Source: Takakia lepidozioides (lineage: Eukaryota; Streptophyta; Takakiopsida; Takakiales; Takakiaceae). Taken from it: 60,000 nt of DNA. Position numbers and translations under genes: made by a program. The stretch lies in assembly GCA_030704615.1 (NCBI GenBank), contig CM060732.1, positions 66,695,053 through 66,755,052 of the forward strand, given 5' to 3'. The notes below the pieces were generated by a model, which was given only the letters and a program-made list of their open reading frames with translations, was not told the DNA's origin and ran no database searches. Below, one piece after another: positions 1 through 13,200 of the stretch (its first letter is position 1; each line of letters opens with the position of its first letter).

Positions 1-450
1 CAGAGCATGTGGGAGTCTGAATTTCATTATGGGTTTTGCTTAGAATGTGCATGTCGACCATGACAGGCTAACAACCGAACGGGTTTTGATAATGGGTTTT
101 GCTAAGAATGTCCCTGTCGAGATGACTGTCTAACTTAACAATCAAGAGGCGAGGCCCTTCAGTCCTCCCCCATGGGAGATTACTTAGATGCGCACTGCAA
201 AAGTGTCATTTAGCTTTAATGGCACCCAGAACCCCAGCTGGTAGTCCTAAAATGCCGGGGGGGGGGTCCCACAGTGTGCATAGCAGGCCGACTTTGTAAT
301 TAAGGATGCCATTCAGACCCTCCTTCATAAGCTGATCAGCAACGGCAATTGTACTAACTTGTCTACCACCCACTCTCCTTCCGCTCTCCGCCACCTTCAG
401 TTTGGAAGCGCCAGCAATCCTGCTGCGGGACTATTGGCTGGGCTGAAGCA
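1..450. other. Upstream flank of the PDF1-like gene
   Basis: No coding signal is supported. There is a G-run near 257-266 and pyrimidine-rich stretches. The last 100 bp presumably hold the promoter and 5' UTR of the gene that starts at 451, but I see no convincing TATA box. Confidence 0.4.
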
Positions 451-1230
451 ATGGGGCGTGGGTATGGAGCTGTGTTGCTTCTCTCCGTCGTTGGGCAGCT
501 TGTTGTTCTAGCCTTGGCTGACGGAGGTGACTCTCTTGGGCAGGAGAAGACGTACTACTCTCCTCCTAGTCCTCCTAGTCCCGTTTACGAACCTGCTCCC
601 GTTGTGGCCGCACCCGCTCCCGTGGCCGCACCTACATACACACCTCAACCTACGTACACTCCGGCACCGGCGTCGTCACCCACACCAGGAACTTGCGAGT
701 AAGCAGTAGTCATCGCAGATCTGTTCAGTACATGCATGCAATGCTCGTCTTGGCAAGATAACTTATTTCCGCACATGTGCAGTGTAGTAGTTTCGTATGG
801 TATCTAGAGCATGCATCTGATAGGCAAGAATCAACTGCTCATTGTAGTTTTTACGGTTCTTACGAACTAACGTTACGTGTTGATTTGTATGTGTCTGTTC
901 TGCAGGTACTGGTCCCTTTCCTCGGTGACCTTCCCCGATGTTTTGAGTGTTCTAGCAACCGTAGTGGACTTATTCGGTGGCACCAGTGGCAGCATTTTTG
1001 GCACGGCTACTACCCTTCTGCAAGGTTTGACAAACACCATCCCCGGTGGCTACGGGTCACTTCTTCGTCAGGGATCTGCTGCCCTTCTAAACTCCTACTC
1101 CGACCCTCGGTTTCTATACACTCCACAAGCAGTAAAGGAAAGTTTTGGGGCTGCTCTTGTCTCTGAACCCGCAGCTGCCTTCCAAGGTCTCCAGTTCGAG
1201 ATTGCCAACCACGGCTATCATCGTAACTAG
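451..1230 (+). CDS. PDF1: PROTODERMAL FACTOR 1-like secreted proline-rich protein
   Basis: Two exons, 451-698 and 906-1230, with a GT-AG intron; the Glu codon GA|G is split and the product is 190 aa. Residues 1-23 form a hydrophobic signal peptide. Residues about 35-80 are rich in Pro, Ala, Tyr and Thr with repeated PSPPSP, APVAAP and TYTP blocks. The C-terminal domain of about 110 aa begins PGTCEYW and contains LLQGLTNT, SLLRQGSAALLNS and a late LANxG-like motif (IANHG), matching the conserved C-terminal domain of Arabidopsis PDF1, an extracellular epidermis (L1) protein. By family it is probably a cell-wall or cuticle-associated protein of surface cells. The proline-rich half is short for the family, but the cysteine and the order of C-terminal motifs are kept. 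Confidence 0.8.
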
Positions 1231-1695
1231 AAGTATGTGCTGTGATACTAAGTACGTGGGGTGTCTCCCCCACATTAGTGTAATTTCTACAACCTGGGTT
1301 GGATGTGTGTATGTAAATTAGATAATTCTCTGCAAGCATTCTTGAGTGCTTGTCTGTCTCTGTTAATTATATGTGAAAGCAATCCGATTTTTCATGGCTG
1401 CGTATTATGTAGCACCTCACAAGTGCCCCAACTGTGTTTCATGATACTTTTTTGAAAGCCTATGGTGCGCTGCGCAATGAAGCTTACTCTTCCACCGGTG
1501 TCTTGTATGCTTGGAATGGCATCATTCATGTGGAGCAGCTAGAAACGTGATCTAGGCTGACACAGTTTGCAATGTACATCTGATCTCTCGGATCACAAAC
1601 CATTCTCCAGTTATGGGTTTATGCAGTTTTTTGGGCAGAATTTTGCTTCAATTTTCTACGAAAGAAGAATGATAGTATACTGATTACTGCACAGT
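1231..1695. other. 3' flank of the PDF1-like gene
   Basis: No gene is seen. It includes the likely 3' UTR of the PDF1-like gene and AT-rich sequence leading into the tandem repeats. Confidence 0.4.
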
Positions 1696-2125
1696 AGAAT
1701 ATGTGCAATATAACAGTCTTTGCTGTGGATGTTACACAACCAAAACCTGTGATTCTAAGCGTTTACGTAAATTGTTTTCATTCTACATTCATGAAATTTG
1801 CATACTCACCGTCCTACACGCCTTCTTTGGAATCTGGAAGTGGGATGTTGTGCAATACAACAGTTTATGCTGTAGATGATATATAATCACAATCTCTGAT
1901 TGTAGACGATCACGTAAATGTTTCATACTGCATTCATGAAATCTGCAAACTCACCATTCTACACGCCGTCTTTTGAATCTGAAAGTGGGATACTGTGCAA
2001 CACAACGTTCTATTGTCTCTGATCTGAAACATTCACGTAAATTACTTTCATACTGCATTCATGAAACCTGTTTACCCGCCGTTCTACACGCAATCTTTGG
2101 AATCTGGAAGAACGATTATACGTGG
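1696..2125. repeat. Tandem repeat, three diverged units of about 125-145 bp
   Basis: The block TACACGC..TCTTTGGAATCTGGAAG recurs near 1815, 1958 and 2083. Each copy is preceded by a CATTCATGAAA block and, in the first two, followed by a TGTGCAATAcAACA-like block. Units differ by point changes and small indels. No coding meaning is evident. Confidence 0.7.
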
Positions 2126-2764
2126 CAATGTACGAACTTGTTCATGGATACACGTGTGGCAGTAGCACCGTGACCTCTCGTGGCACTGCCAGTGCCCAAC
2201 TTCACTCCACTGCGGCTCAACTACACGCGCACATCACTTGAAGTGCATTCGCTGATTAACGCAATAATAATGTGCATGATGTCTGAAGCATTATGTTCTG
2301 ACAATTGTAGTAACGCTCAAACTTCTCCTGAGCTGTGCCGCTCCATAAGTCTGCTGTGAGCTAGAAAAAAGGGTAAGGCTGCACGTAAATGCAGCTGAGC
2401 AGAAAACCCCATGATTAGACAATGTGAAGAAAGAAAGAGTCTACAAACGGCACTTTCAGTCCCTGGATGAATGCTTCTCGTGTCTACCAAAATCTGCAGA
2501 TTTTTCCAATCTCTGTTGCATTTCGTCTCCACTCCAAACCAGCAGGGAATGTGACAAAGGGAGATGAAATGAAGTTAGCAGATGATTGAATTGCATTGAT
2601 AGTCTGTCTCCATAGCCATCAAGACGCGCCCAGATGTTGAAGAGAATCGTCCAAAGCCTCCATAAATAACTCTCCCAACCAGACTGATTCATCACTGCCC
2701 CCTTAAGTACTTACACAGCAGGTGTCACAATTCAGAGATCTCTCTATCCTCTTTGTAAGGTAGG

Positions 2765-2990
2765 GCCCAATAATAATAATATATGACGTATCCCAAAGGA
2801 AGCGTAAATTATGGTGTCTCTTGGCTACTACCTTGTGGCGGGAAGGTCACTGGTCACCTTGGTGACACCAATGGGTGGATTGAACCCACAACCCACTTCC
2901 GAGGTGGTATGTATAGTGTAACATTACTACATGACTAGACTCCCACCGTAACTAAGAGCCACTTCGCCTACATGACTATAACTTGGTTGT
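2765..2990 (-). repeat. SINE-like element with (ATT)n tail
   Basis: On the minus strand a Pol III B-box-like GGGTTCAATCC lies about 80 nt downstream of a TAGTTACGGTGG stretch that weakly resembles an A box. The element ends in an ATTATTATTATT simple-repeat tail (plus strand 2767-2783), as many SINEs do. The A box is imperfect and no target duplication was found. Confidence 0.35.
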
Positions 2991-2999
2991 CTCTTGGGT

Positions 3000-3950
3000 G
3001 AACAATATCTAAGCTAGAAACTAGAAACACCCAAAACTGTGACTCATACAAAAGGTGCAGCGAAAGGATTAGCAATACAACAAACATGGCCTCATATGGA
3101 TTCCATAATTTGTGATGCAAGTGATCAATTGATATGAATTGTCAAAAGTGAGGGTACATACTTAACTTCCTATGTATGTGCATTACACCCAACTAATGCT
3201 CACCCAAGCTTGCTCATGGAGGCCCCTGCCTCCCGGAAACCAAGGAAAGTGAACTAGGCTTGGTAGGACTTCGATCTGGGAGTTCTGTAGCGATCGTTGT
3301 TTCTTTCGTGTACTCTCTCTCCACTATCTTCTCATGTACTCTTTTACCTGTTGAACACGACCTATCATTCAGTGTAAAAATTCTGAGGAGCTTCCATCTT
3401 GTGTTTATCACAGTAAGGTCTAAGATCTCCAGACTTAGAGATGTGAGCTTATATCTGAGGTCTTTGGAACGTTGCTTGACAAAAACCATCCTTGAGTGAT
3501 GGCAGAGCCAGTTTTAGTTTACCTTTCACTACTAGGGAAATGAGCTTGGTTCTTGGAAGGAATACTGGTGAAACCATGAAAGAAATAATGTTACTTCAAA
3601 TATAAGGGCAGGTACGTCCCTCTTGATCTTGTCTCATACCAGTTTAAAAAAATTGGAGCCCCATTGCGGCTTCCGCTTGGCCATTTTTGGGGCACATTGT
3701 GAATTTTACAAGGTCGGAATTACAGCCACAGCTGACTTCACACCAAACCACCCTCAGCCTTGCATCTTTGGTCTTCAATGTATATGAAAATATTTATGTA
3801 CAGGACTGTATGGGCTGTGAGCATCCTATCTTTCAATTATTTCCAATCTGTAATAGAACATGGATACACACTCAAGAAGGTCATCTACTTGGTGAGGTCA
3901 ATGATAGGTGCTAGTATAAGCTGCTCTATTAGATATCAATAGTATGCATT
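3000..3950. other. Intergenic sequence, nothing recognised
   Basis: Only short overlapping open frames without family resemblance or consistent splice context. Confidence 0.4.
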
Positions 3951-3954
3951 TTGT

Positions 3955-4395
3955 ACTTCATAAGACTTTGTTTGCCATAGCCTTGTGGCCATAGACCCAG
4001 CCCAGTTTGAGTGGAACAGGAGGGAACAGACAACAGCCACTACCTTTATGAGGGGGAAGGGGACAAGGGTATGTATGTCCAGAGGATGAATGGTGCCAGT
4101 AGTGGATGGGGACCTATATATAAACAAAGAGTTCAGGCTTTCCTCTGGAAACCCTTCACACAAGCATCAATCTGCTTTGTCTGGGCTGCCTAGCAATTAG
4201 ACCCCAACGGAGGCCAGGGCTTCAGCCTCAAGATTTTGAAAGTTGGTGAACAGAGGTGTGCTCTTCCTGGTCCTGAGGAGGATCGCTCTTTGATGAGAAT
4301 AGCCCGGATATTGTGTCAAAATGGATAGTCTTCAGGCCTCCCGCCCATCGAGCATTGACAATCTCCCTTTCCTCTGCACCTATTTCTTGTTCAAA
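3955..4395 (-). mobile_element. LINE 3'-end fragment
   Basis: Read on the minus strand, this matches the 3' part of the LINE at 46.4-46.8 kb: the zinc-finger region after the RT (about 4300-4395), the 'AEP KAQAL' region, and the terminal block with GGCCACAAGGCTATGGCAAAC. It is 5'-truncated and full of stops. Confidence 0.75.
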
Positions 4396-5967
4396 GGTAG
4401 ACTTCCCACCCTTAGATTAAATTTAAGTTTACTGGTAAGGGTAGGTAGGCCCTTCAATCATCCTCAAGGTCCTCACCCATGTCACACACATCAATAGAAT
4501 ATGGGGATACTCAAAGAGGACGAAGAGAAGGAGTCCCCAAGATCCATTCTGGCCCTTGTAAGCATGTGAGGACACTATGTGAGGGAAGAAGTAATAATCA
4601 GGGCTCATCCTTGACATCGAAAAGACAGACATGTCCGAAGACGAGATGCTGTAGAGTAGACAGAGAGGGTACAGTAGACTCTGCATGAATACGACACTTA
4701 ATGGTGTGCACACTTGTGAAAACCATGAACCACACTTCGGTGAACATGCCCAAGACACCCCCAGTAAGATTAAAAAGAGACTTCCAGCTTTTGACATGAC
4801 ATTGTCATGAAAGAGATGGATGCCTCATTATCAGACTGCAGTTAAATGCAAATGCTGATTATGTATAATAGCAAACTTTGCAACCATAGACTAACTTCAT
4901 CACACATCATCTGAACACAACCAACAATTACGAAGAATGTACACATGAGAGAAAGGGGGAAGAAGAGAGTCAATGACAAATACCATTTTCTTTCTTGGCA
5001 ACTCTAGCCCAAGAAGAACTCTGTCCCGCTTCAGAACTTACAATGCCCTATTTGACACATAAAACTGTTTGAACTGGACTCTACTCCACTGCCAATGCAA
5101 TGAGCTCAATTCGTCCCCCTACATATGAAGAAGTCTGCAAGTACCCACTTTGGCTAGGTATTGACATCATCTAGTACCGCTGGTTTCCTAAACACTAGGC
5201 TTTCCCTAGGAAGATTCCAGCACAAGATAAATTCTTCAACTTCTTCCCCCTCAATATATACGGTGAGATTCCTAGCTGGAGCGGTTTGTCTGTACCTGGA
5301 AATGGAGGCATTGAAGTTTTAGCGGCTTAGCTTTCCCTGTTGCCTTCACCTCAGAAGTGGATGGCACCAGTGATGCCATTCTGAACTAATTCCTTGGATT
5401 CATTCTTTTGGAACAAAGGTTGCTTTTCAGTGGGATACATGTGTGTGTATGAACAAAAGAGTTATTTCTTCAGGAGGCTTTGAGAGACAGAGAGGAGAAC
5501 CTGGTACCAGAAGTTGGATTTGAAAGCAATTCCTGTCATATTAGCCATCCACATCTCACAAGGGTCATATCTTGTGGGACGTTACTAAAAAGTATCACAA
5601 GCAATGAACCAAAGAAATCAACCACAGTAGATGTGTTGAATAGGTAGATCATAAACCGGATGTGGTGGCGACAGGACATTGAATTGACACCCCCCATCCA
5701 TGAAGGTGAAGGCCACAAAATGGTGACCTTACTCACAAGTAGCATCGTCCTACTCTCACTGATTAGGTCTGGATCTCTTAAAAAATAACCCGAGAGTCAC
5801 AACAGTCAGGGTTTTGGTAATTTGAGATGAGAAGTGTAGGGAGGAAGGAATTTATTTGAAGTTGGTGTTGAAAGGACAGACAAGAGAGAGTTGGGGAGGG
5901 AATACAATGATGGGGTGCCACAAAATCCTGCCCTCCCTTCCTTCCATTGCTTCCATGTCTCACTGGT
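4396..5967. other. Intergenic sequence, downstream of NDUFA8
   Basis: No supported gene. The 3' UTR of the minus-strand NDUFA8 gene presumably occupies the right end. Confidence 0.4.
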
Positions 5968-6885
5968 CTATTGTGGGCAGGCTGACTCAAACTCCTTTTG
6001 TTGCTTACGGCAAAGATCAAATTCATTTGTATAGTAGTCCATGCACTTGCTGTAGGACTCAAACGCCTTTGGACATTTAATATTCAGCTCCTTAAGCCTG
6101 CAGCCCAATAACAAACGGCTCAGAGTGTCTGTAACTGATATCTCTCTCCCATACAGTGCCCACAGTGACTGAAACAGCAATTATGGCACTTCAAATTAAG
6201 GGAGGGGGCTACATTAGCACAGCTGGGATTGACAATCTGCTTTATACTAGTATGAGACTTTCAGCAGTACATCAGAATTTAATCAGACCTACAAAACGGA
6301 AAATTTCCGCAGCGGGTCAAACAACTTCGGCAGGTTTCGCATCCACTGGAGATCCTTCCCTTGAGGTACTTGCGTACAATTCAAAAGGTATACATCATTT
6401 CCTACTTGCACTGTGCGACTGGTAGTTGGATTACAGATCTACACTTTGACTGACGGTGCGACCACAGCCACATCTATCAGCGAGAGAAGCATGGCTGACA
6501 ACAATCTTATCATGAGGGCAATGCCAGCCCTTACACTCTTACAGGACTTAAACTATAGAACTTCCAGCTGATTAAACAGAAGCCTCTCGAACCAAGTGCC
6601 AAAGGCGAGGGAGACCCCAAAGAACAGAAATGAGGTGAAAACATGCGGAAAATCCCAGACACAGAGCTAGGGTTTGGGGCAGAGTACACACAAAGAGATG
6701 ACACAGCGGGATACACGCTCGCCCTGCTCCAGACACTTCTCGGGGTTAGGATCATTGCGCTTGCAATCCAAAAATGCCCTATTCTGTGGTCCACATGTTA
6801 CGCCAATGTGCTTGGATGCTGCCGTCAGCACTGCCGATGTCGGGATCGGTACTTCCTCTCCTGCAGGGACTGTTTCTCCTCCCAT
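5968..6885 (-). CDS. NDUFA8: NADH dehydrogenase (complex I) subunit NDUFA8
   Basis: Two exons on the minus strand, 6885-6692 and 6097-5968, joined across a 594-bp GT-AG intron with a split Leu codon; 107 aa, against 106 in Arabidopsis. This is a soluble accessory subunit of mitochondrial complex I on the intermembrane-space side, of the twin-CX9C (CHCH) class. CX9C spacings are visible in CGPQNRAFLDC, CLEQGERVSRC and CPKAFESYSKC; a last pair, CRKQQKEFESAC, is spaced CX10C. The conserved blocks IPTSAVLTA, NDPNPEKCL and YYTNEFDLCR are present. The ATG at 6885 lies just before the family-typical short N-terminus. It is divergently paired with STR1. Confidence 0.93.
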
Positions 6886-6982
6886 TTCTTCTCCAGTCCC
6901 TCTCTCTCCCTACACCTGCTAAACCCTAGATGAAATCTCTGCTCGCTGTCAAGATGATGGAATACCAAGCTCTGCAGTTCTT

Positions 6983-7029
<47 letters not shown>

Positions 7030-7240
7030 TCCTCCCCGCTTCGTTGGTCCGGTAAAGCTAACCAAGCGTAACGTTAACGTACGTTAACGGTAACGTAACG
7101 TACGTTAACCTCTGGTGGCGGAGTGAGAGGGAATATTCTTGACAGTGCCCTCGTCGTTGAGGCTGAAGTCTGTTGTTCAAGAGGGCGCCTGAATCGTCAT
7201 CAGGATTTTGGTTTACAAAGGATCAATTGAAGTCCAAGAA
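6886..7240. promoter_or_regulatory. Shared bidirectional promoter region NDUFA8/STR1
   Basis: Only 355 bp separate the two divergent start codons. The interval holds a long (CT)n tract at 6981-7027 and, at 7066-7110, a cluster built from TAACGT and GTTAACG words, several of them palindromic, with repeated ACGT cores. ACGT is the core of plant bZIP sites and GTTAAC-like words resemble MYB or GT elements; that assignment is inference. No clear TATA box is seen on either side. Confidence 0.6.
6981..7027. repeat. (CT)n microsatellite
   Basis: A pure run of alternating C and T of about 38 bp with short imperfect flanks. Such tracts are common in plant 5' UTRs and promoters. It lies 96-142 bp upstream of the NDUFA8 start codon. 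Confidence 0.95.
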
Positions 7241-10200
7241 ATGCAAGGCCGCGCTTCCACATCGATCATACCTTGGAGAGTAATGTCAGTGATCAAGCTG
7301 GCCATGGCTGCCACGGCATCAACAACAACAGTGGTCCGAGCTCCTGTCAGGGGCACTGCTTTTCTCTTTCGGAATTGCTGCAATATGGAAACGCGCACTC
7401 ATCGAGCTCCGTACCTCGGATTTGTGAGTATCCAAATAATTTCGTTGTTCATTGGGACATCTGCATTACAATTTAGTTTCATAATGATCGATTTATATAT
7501 GGCGAGTGTGATTAGGGTGGTCTTCGCATTGTGGAAACATATGTCATTCGGTTATGTCGATTGACGTCGTATCAGCTCCAGTGTGGATCGCTTACTAAGT
7601 CAGGTCTTGCTTCTGTTTCCCATATTCATCACAGTTAAGTTTTCAGTTGAATTTATGTTTTACAACAGGTGCTCAATTTGCCTACGTGACTTGTCCGTCG
7701 CAATCAATCCCTCCTCCCTCGCATCCAACTAAGTTAATTCAGCACATACATTGTTTGCTGCTAAATCATACAGAGGCTAGGGGGGATCCACATATCACTG
7801 GCTCTTCCTTGTGGCGTTGAGGAAGCCCACATGCTTCCGCCAAGATTATGGATGCCCCACAGCCATACAAAGCCCATTCTTTTTTTTCCGTCAGAAATCT
7901 GTAAGCAATGACTAACAAGGCTCCATTTTTTAGCAGAATTTGAAAGAAATAGAGTTAATGGCGAGGAACTAGGATAGGCAAGCAGACATAGATGCCCACT
8001 GAGTGATTACCAACATATGTGACGTCATAACTTAAGTGTCAGCAAAGGATCAGAGGTGTGCTAGTCTTAGTTCTAGTCGTAATGGTTTTTCAAACCAACA
8101 CAATGTAACATATGGTTTGATAAAGTGCTGACATGTTTCAGGCACGCTCAACAATAAAGTTAGGAATGCCAGCAGGCATGGTTGCAACCATTGCCATGGT
8201 AGCTGGCCCCATGGTACCCTTGTGCTCTCCCACTCGCACTCCAGGCTCCACTGCCATTTCTTCCCTCGGGCAAGCAGGCCCACTTGCAGATTTTGCATTA
8301 CGGTTTGCGACAAAGAGAGATGATGGTGAGGGAGAGATTGATCAGACACCTGTGGTGCCAGTTGAGTGGCTTCACCAGCAAAACAATAACCCCAATGTGA
8401 AGGTTGTCCTCCACTTTATCCTTCCCCTAACCTGCTCGTACTTCTGTCTGACCTCTCGCAATGTTCCAATTCCATTATCCTGGTTATTTTTGGACTCTAT
8501 CATGTCTGATTTGGTCATGTCTTGTTGCTCTCTTATCTAGTCAGGGAATAATTTGGGTTTGTGGAGGGGCAGGTGGTGGATGCTTCCTGGTATATGCCTG
8601 GTGATCAACGTGACCCCCTCAAAGAGTTTCAGGTCACTGCTTTTACCGTCTCTCTTATTTTTAATAGGGTCCTGGTGTGTGGCCACAAAACTAATGTAGG
8701 CATGGTTGGAGGTACTATGCATATCTGGTATTTGCAAGCAGACAGAAGAGCTTAAGTTTGTGGCTAATGTGTTATATACGGACAGTGTAATACCGCAAAG
8801 GCTGTCAGTCTTTCAAACCCACCTGGATGTATCAGGGGTGTGCTCTTTACTCCAATTACCTGTGCCCTCAGGGCTTTAGCTCAAGTGAAATGAGAGAGCC
8901 ATGGTAAAGCAGTATCAACTGTGTACGCAGATGGTCCGCTTTTCATGATGATAAGCCTTGGAAGACTATAGATATCAAGACTAATTCAGTACAAAGTAAG
9001 ACATTGGTATCCTTTTCAAAGGAGATAGTCTTGTGGAATAAGAAGTTCCATGATGAGAGGGGTGGTTGTAAGCACAAGCAGTCTTAATCCACACTGCTAC
9101 CAGAGGTTCTTATCTTCCCAACTTCAGTTTGCGACTTCAAGTAGTGGAGCCAGAAGTGCATTTGGCAACCTCTCCTAAATTATAATTGACACAATTCTGG
9201 TTTGTGCAGGATTCCCACATTCCGGGTGCGGTTTTCTTTGATGTGGATGGTATTTCAGATGTGTCTTCAGATGTGAGTTATGTCATGTGATGCTAAAACC
9301 TTTTTTGCTATGTCTACTGGATGGAGTATTCTGCTTGCTTTATGTAGTGCTGTGCTGGAGTCACATTTGCACAAACAGCGAGACAGAGTCTGACAGATAG
9401 ATCACCAGACACACATGAGGAAGGCAGATGTCCTGGTGGAGTTAATTTGTTAGGGGAAAGAATGTACTCATAAGACGTTTGCCATAGCCTTGTGGCCATT
9501 GACCCCGCGCCCAGTTTGAGAGGAACGCAAAGGGGCAGAAACTACCTTTGTAAGGGGCTGACACTGGTAGTATGACTTACCTTGGAACAGACAATTGATC
9601 CGAGTTTTCCAGATATCCTCTAGAAATCCCTTTACACAAGCATCAATCTGCTGTGTGTGATTTGCCCAATAACTAGGCCCCAAAGGGCCTGGGCTTTTGG
9701 CTCAGCCTCGAGATTTTCAAAGTTGGTAAACAGAGGTACAGGCACAGATCCCGATGGAATTAACGAGGGCGTCTCTCTGGTGAGAGTACCCAGGACAATG
9801 AATCAGAAAATGAATATTGTCTTCAGGTTGCCCACACAACGGGCATTTGCAATCCCCCTTTCCTATCTTGTTAGGGGAAAGAGAGAGAAAATAAGAAAGA
9901 AATGTACTACAGCCACAGAAGGCCCAGAGGGCCTATGGGCCATAGGACAACTGAAAAGGACTGAAAGAACATGCTCAAAAAACCCCCGAATTTTCTTAGA
10001 GATAAGATTGCCTTCTGTTGAAGTTAGGAATGTACTCATGAGACATTGTTTGTCATAGCCTTGTGGGCCATAGACCCGTGCCCACTTTGGGCAGAATGCG
10101 AGGGAACCTTTGTGAGGGACTCACTCCAGTAGTGGGACTTAACCTTGGTATAAACGATTTGTTCAGGCTTTCCAGACTTCCTCTGGAAGGTTAAGAGAGA

Positions 10201-13200
10201 AATGAAATGAAATGAAATGGTGCTTTATAACGTCCGCGGAAAGCTCATAGAGCTTAGAGAGAAAAGAGAACTAAGAAAAAACTAAGACGCTATTAGGTCA
10301 ATCAGAGGTCTGAAGGACCCATACAATTACAAGAGAAAAAACACTAAAATGACCACCAAAACAACCTTTCAGAACTCTGGCAGTCTGCTGAAGATCTCAT
10401 GAAGTAGAAGGATGAGATGGTCTGAGCACTATTCCTCGAACCTTCTAGCTAAGATGGGGAAAGAGAGAGGACTAGTGTTTGCCAGTTTCAGAAATCATCT
10501 ACTCCTTGGTCTCTAGAAGAGTTGTAGATTAAAATATCTATCATTTGACACACTTTCTTTTGATGAGAGGTTACAGCTGCCACATATGCTGCCATCCGAG
10601 TCTGCATTTGCCGCAGCAGTATCGGCCCTTGGCATCAGGAATGAAAATTCGGTCATTGTGTATGATGACAAGGGCATCTTCAGTGCTGCACGAGTGTGGT
10701 GGTATGTTGCTCTCTCATATAAGCAGTTGGATACTTTTTACTTCCAAGTACATTTTAACTTCATTTGACCAGATGCATCACCCTAGTCATTTGGTCGATA
10801 CAATAATTTTCTCTCTCTAGTTGTCTATTTCCCTGGAGATCTTATAAAGCTTCTTTCTTGCTTGCTTTCTGAAATGCCTTGCATCTTATCTGCAGGAGGC
10901 AGTTCGTGTTTGTGGCATGTTCTAATGGTCCTTGCTTCCACAGTAGTTCTATTGTTCGTTCAACACTAAATTTCCTGCTTACTGTCCCTTGGGTCCTTGG
11001 GACTTTCCATTGATGTAATAAATTTCTTTCTTTCTCTCATTCTTTGAGTGTTTCACAGAATCTCAATTGCCTGGTATGTATGATCTCCTGGTTGACCATA
11101 AAGAGGCTTACTGCAGCTCTGGAAACAAAAGCCAGGTCCGTGGGTTGTTATTCAATACAAGGTTACATACATGTTTGATAGAATCATAAATAGGTATTTT
11201 TTCGATGTCGTACTTTTAGGTTTCTGATACCATGAAGAACTTGTATATTACAGGATGTTTAGAGCTTTTGGGCATGAGAAGGTGTGGGTCCTGGATGGAG
11301 GCCTGCCACAGTGGCGGGCTTCTGGCTTTCCTCTTGAATCTGATGGGTCTCAAGTTGCTTTGTCAGAGGCTGCAACAGCAGCTGTCAAGAAGTCTTATGA
11401 GGGAGAGCAGGTGGTTCTGTCTTTCCCTTGTAGGTAAATGTGACTGTTTTTGACATAGGTACATTTCCAGTTGCATTATTCTTCTTGTGGTGCATTGGTT
11501 TCACATTTTTGGCAAGGCTCCGTAAGAGCAACACTAGCCGTAAAGCCATCAGGTGAGGGCAAATCAACTTTCCAATTCGTAAGATTTCATATAATTCCTT
11601 GATTACTCTCTTTTTCTTCATTTTCCTCTCCTCGATGCCTTCATAGTCTGTCTCGTCTGCAACAAGGTAGAACACTGCAGGACTAGTTCGTAATTTATGG
11701 TCATACTTTCTTTTAGGACTTCAAGCACTCAATCAAGACTCACTCCCCTGCAATAGAATTTCATTGGCTGGCCAGACACTACTTCCCTCTCAGTGACAAA
11801 CTTTGGTGGGGCAAAACCACACAATTGGCTCAGCGTCCCTAAGCATCAATGCCCTCAAGGTTATGTTGTAGCGACGAAGATGGTACAAGGTTGCTTACTG
11901 GGATTCTATGTCCATTGGAGTGGCGCTGCAGGTGGCAGCAGGCAGCTTTAAAGCAACACTGCAACCCCACTTGGTGTGGTCTGCGGATCAGGTGCCCTGC
12001 CTTCTACCAATAGAAGTCATAAAGATATCTGAAGTTATATTTTAGTATGCTAGGCAACCATGTGAAGAATCCCAAGGCATAACAATTCAACTTGAGGTGA
12101 ATGTTCCCAGTGGATTTACTGCAGGTAAAAAGCAACATCAAGGAGAAGAGAGCGCAACAGATTGACGCACGAGGGAAAGCAAGGTAGGGGATGGCTCTGT
12201 GATCACCAGCAGTGTTTCTTCCATAACTCTTCCATATATACTAATGTTCTGGCTAGGCAGGTTATGCCATGAGCTGTCAAGGGGTTCTCATGGGAACCAG
12301 CTGGTGGTTTCATGTGGTCCCAGGCTTGTGTTTTCTGATATATTTGCTTATTGAGAAGTTTGGTTTCTTGGCTTCGGCAGGTTGTAGGTTAGTTTGAGTC
12401 GAGAGCGTCCAATAGATAGGCCAGTGGTAAGGCTGCTTCATGGTCCTGGGTTGAAATCTTCATTTGCCTACGTTGTATGTAGTGCATCATCTGAGGGTTG
12501 CTTGTGCTTGGCCAAGTGAGATACCTATGGGCGTTCAAGTTGCTAGGGGAGGAATTTGGAGTAAATTCAATGGCTAAAGTGCATTGTACTTGGCTATAAA
12601 AGTGTTGACCTCCAAAGAAGCAGTAGCGGTAGCGGTTGAAGATAGAACTAGGAGATATGTCGGCTTGGCTGGCATAATTCTTCTCCTTGCTGGTCAGAAA
12701 ATTGGCTGTCTGCCTGCCCTTTGCTGCATAGGGAACATCCTGTTTACACTTCCGGTTACTATGGACTCAAGATCTGCCTCCATGCGTGCAGATTTGATGG
12801 AATTGCACCAGAACCCCGACAGGGTGTTCGAGGAGGTCATGTTCCTGGCAGCAAATGTATCCCTTTCACTGAGGTAAACCCTCTGTTCTGCTAGGCTTTC
12901 GTGCCTGCTGCTAACAGCAGCTATGTTATAGCAGACACGTTTTTGTAATTCAGAAAAGTTTGAAACCTTTGTTGCAAGGTGTTGCCTTTGCTGTGGGAAT
13001 CAAATCCCCTACTATTGTTCAGTGATTTATGGGTCCAAGTGAGAGTTGGCACAACTAGCCTAGTGCTTAGTTAAGGTACCATGGCAACAATCAGATGTCC
13101 TGAGTCCATTCTGCATGGCCTATGCTGGAGTACCCAGCTCAAGGGTGTTCACACTCTGTCACCTACTGACTTAGTCTGTTGATGGTCAACTTTGGGGTGA

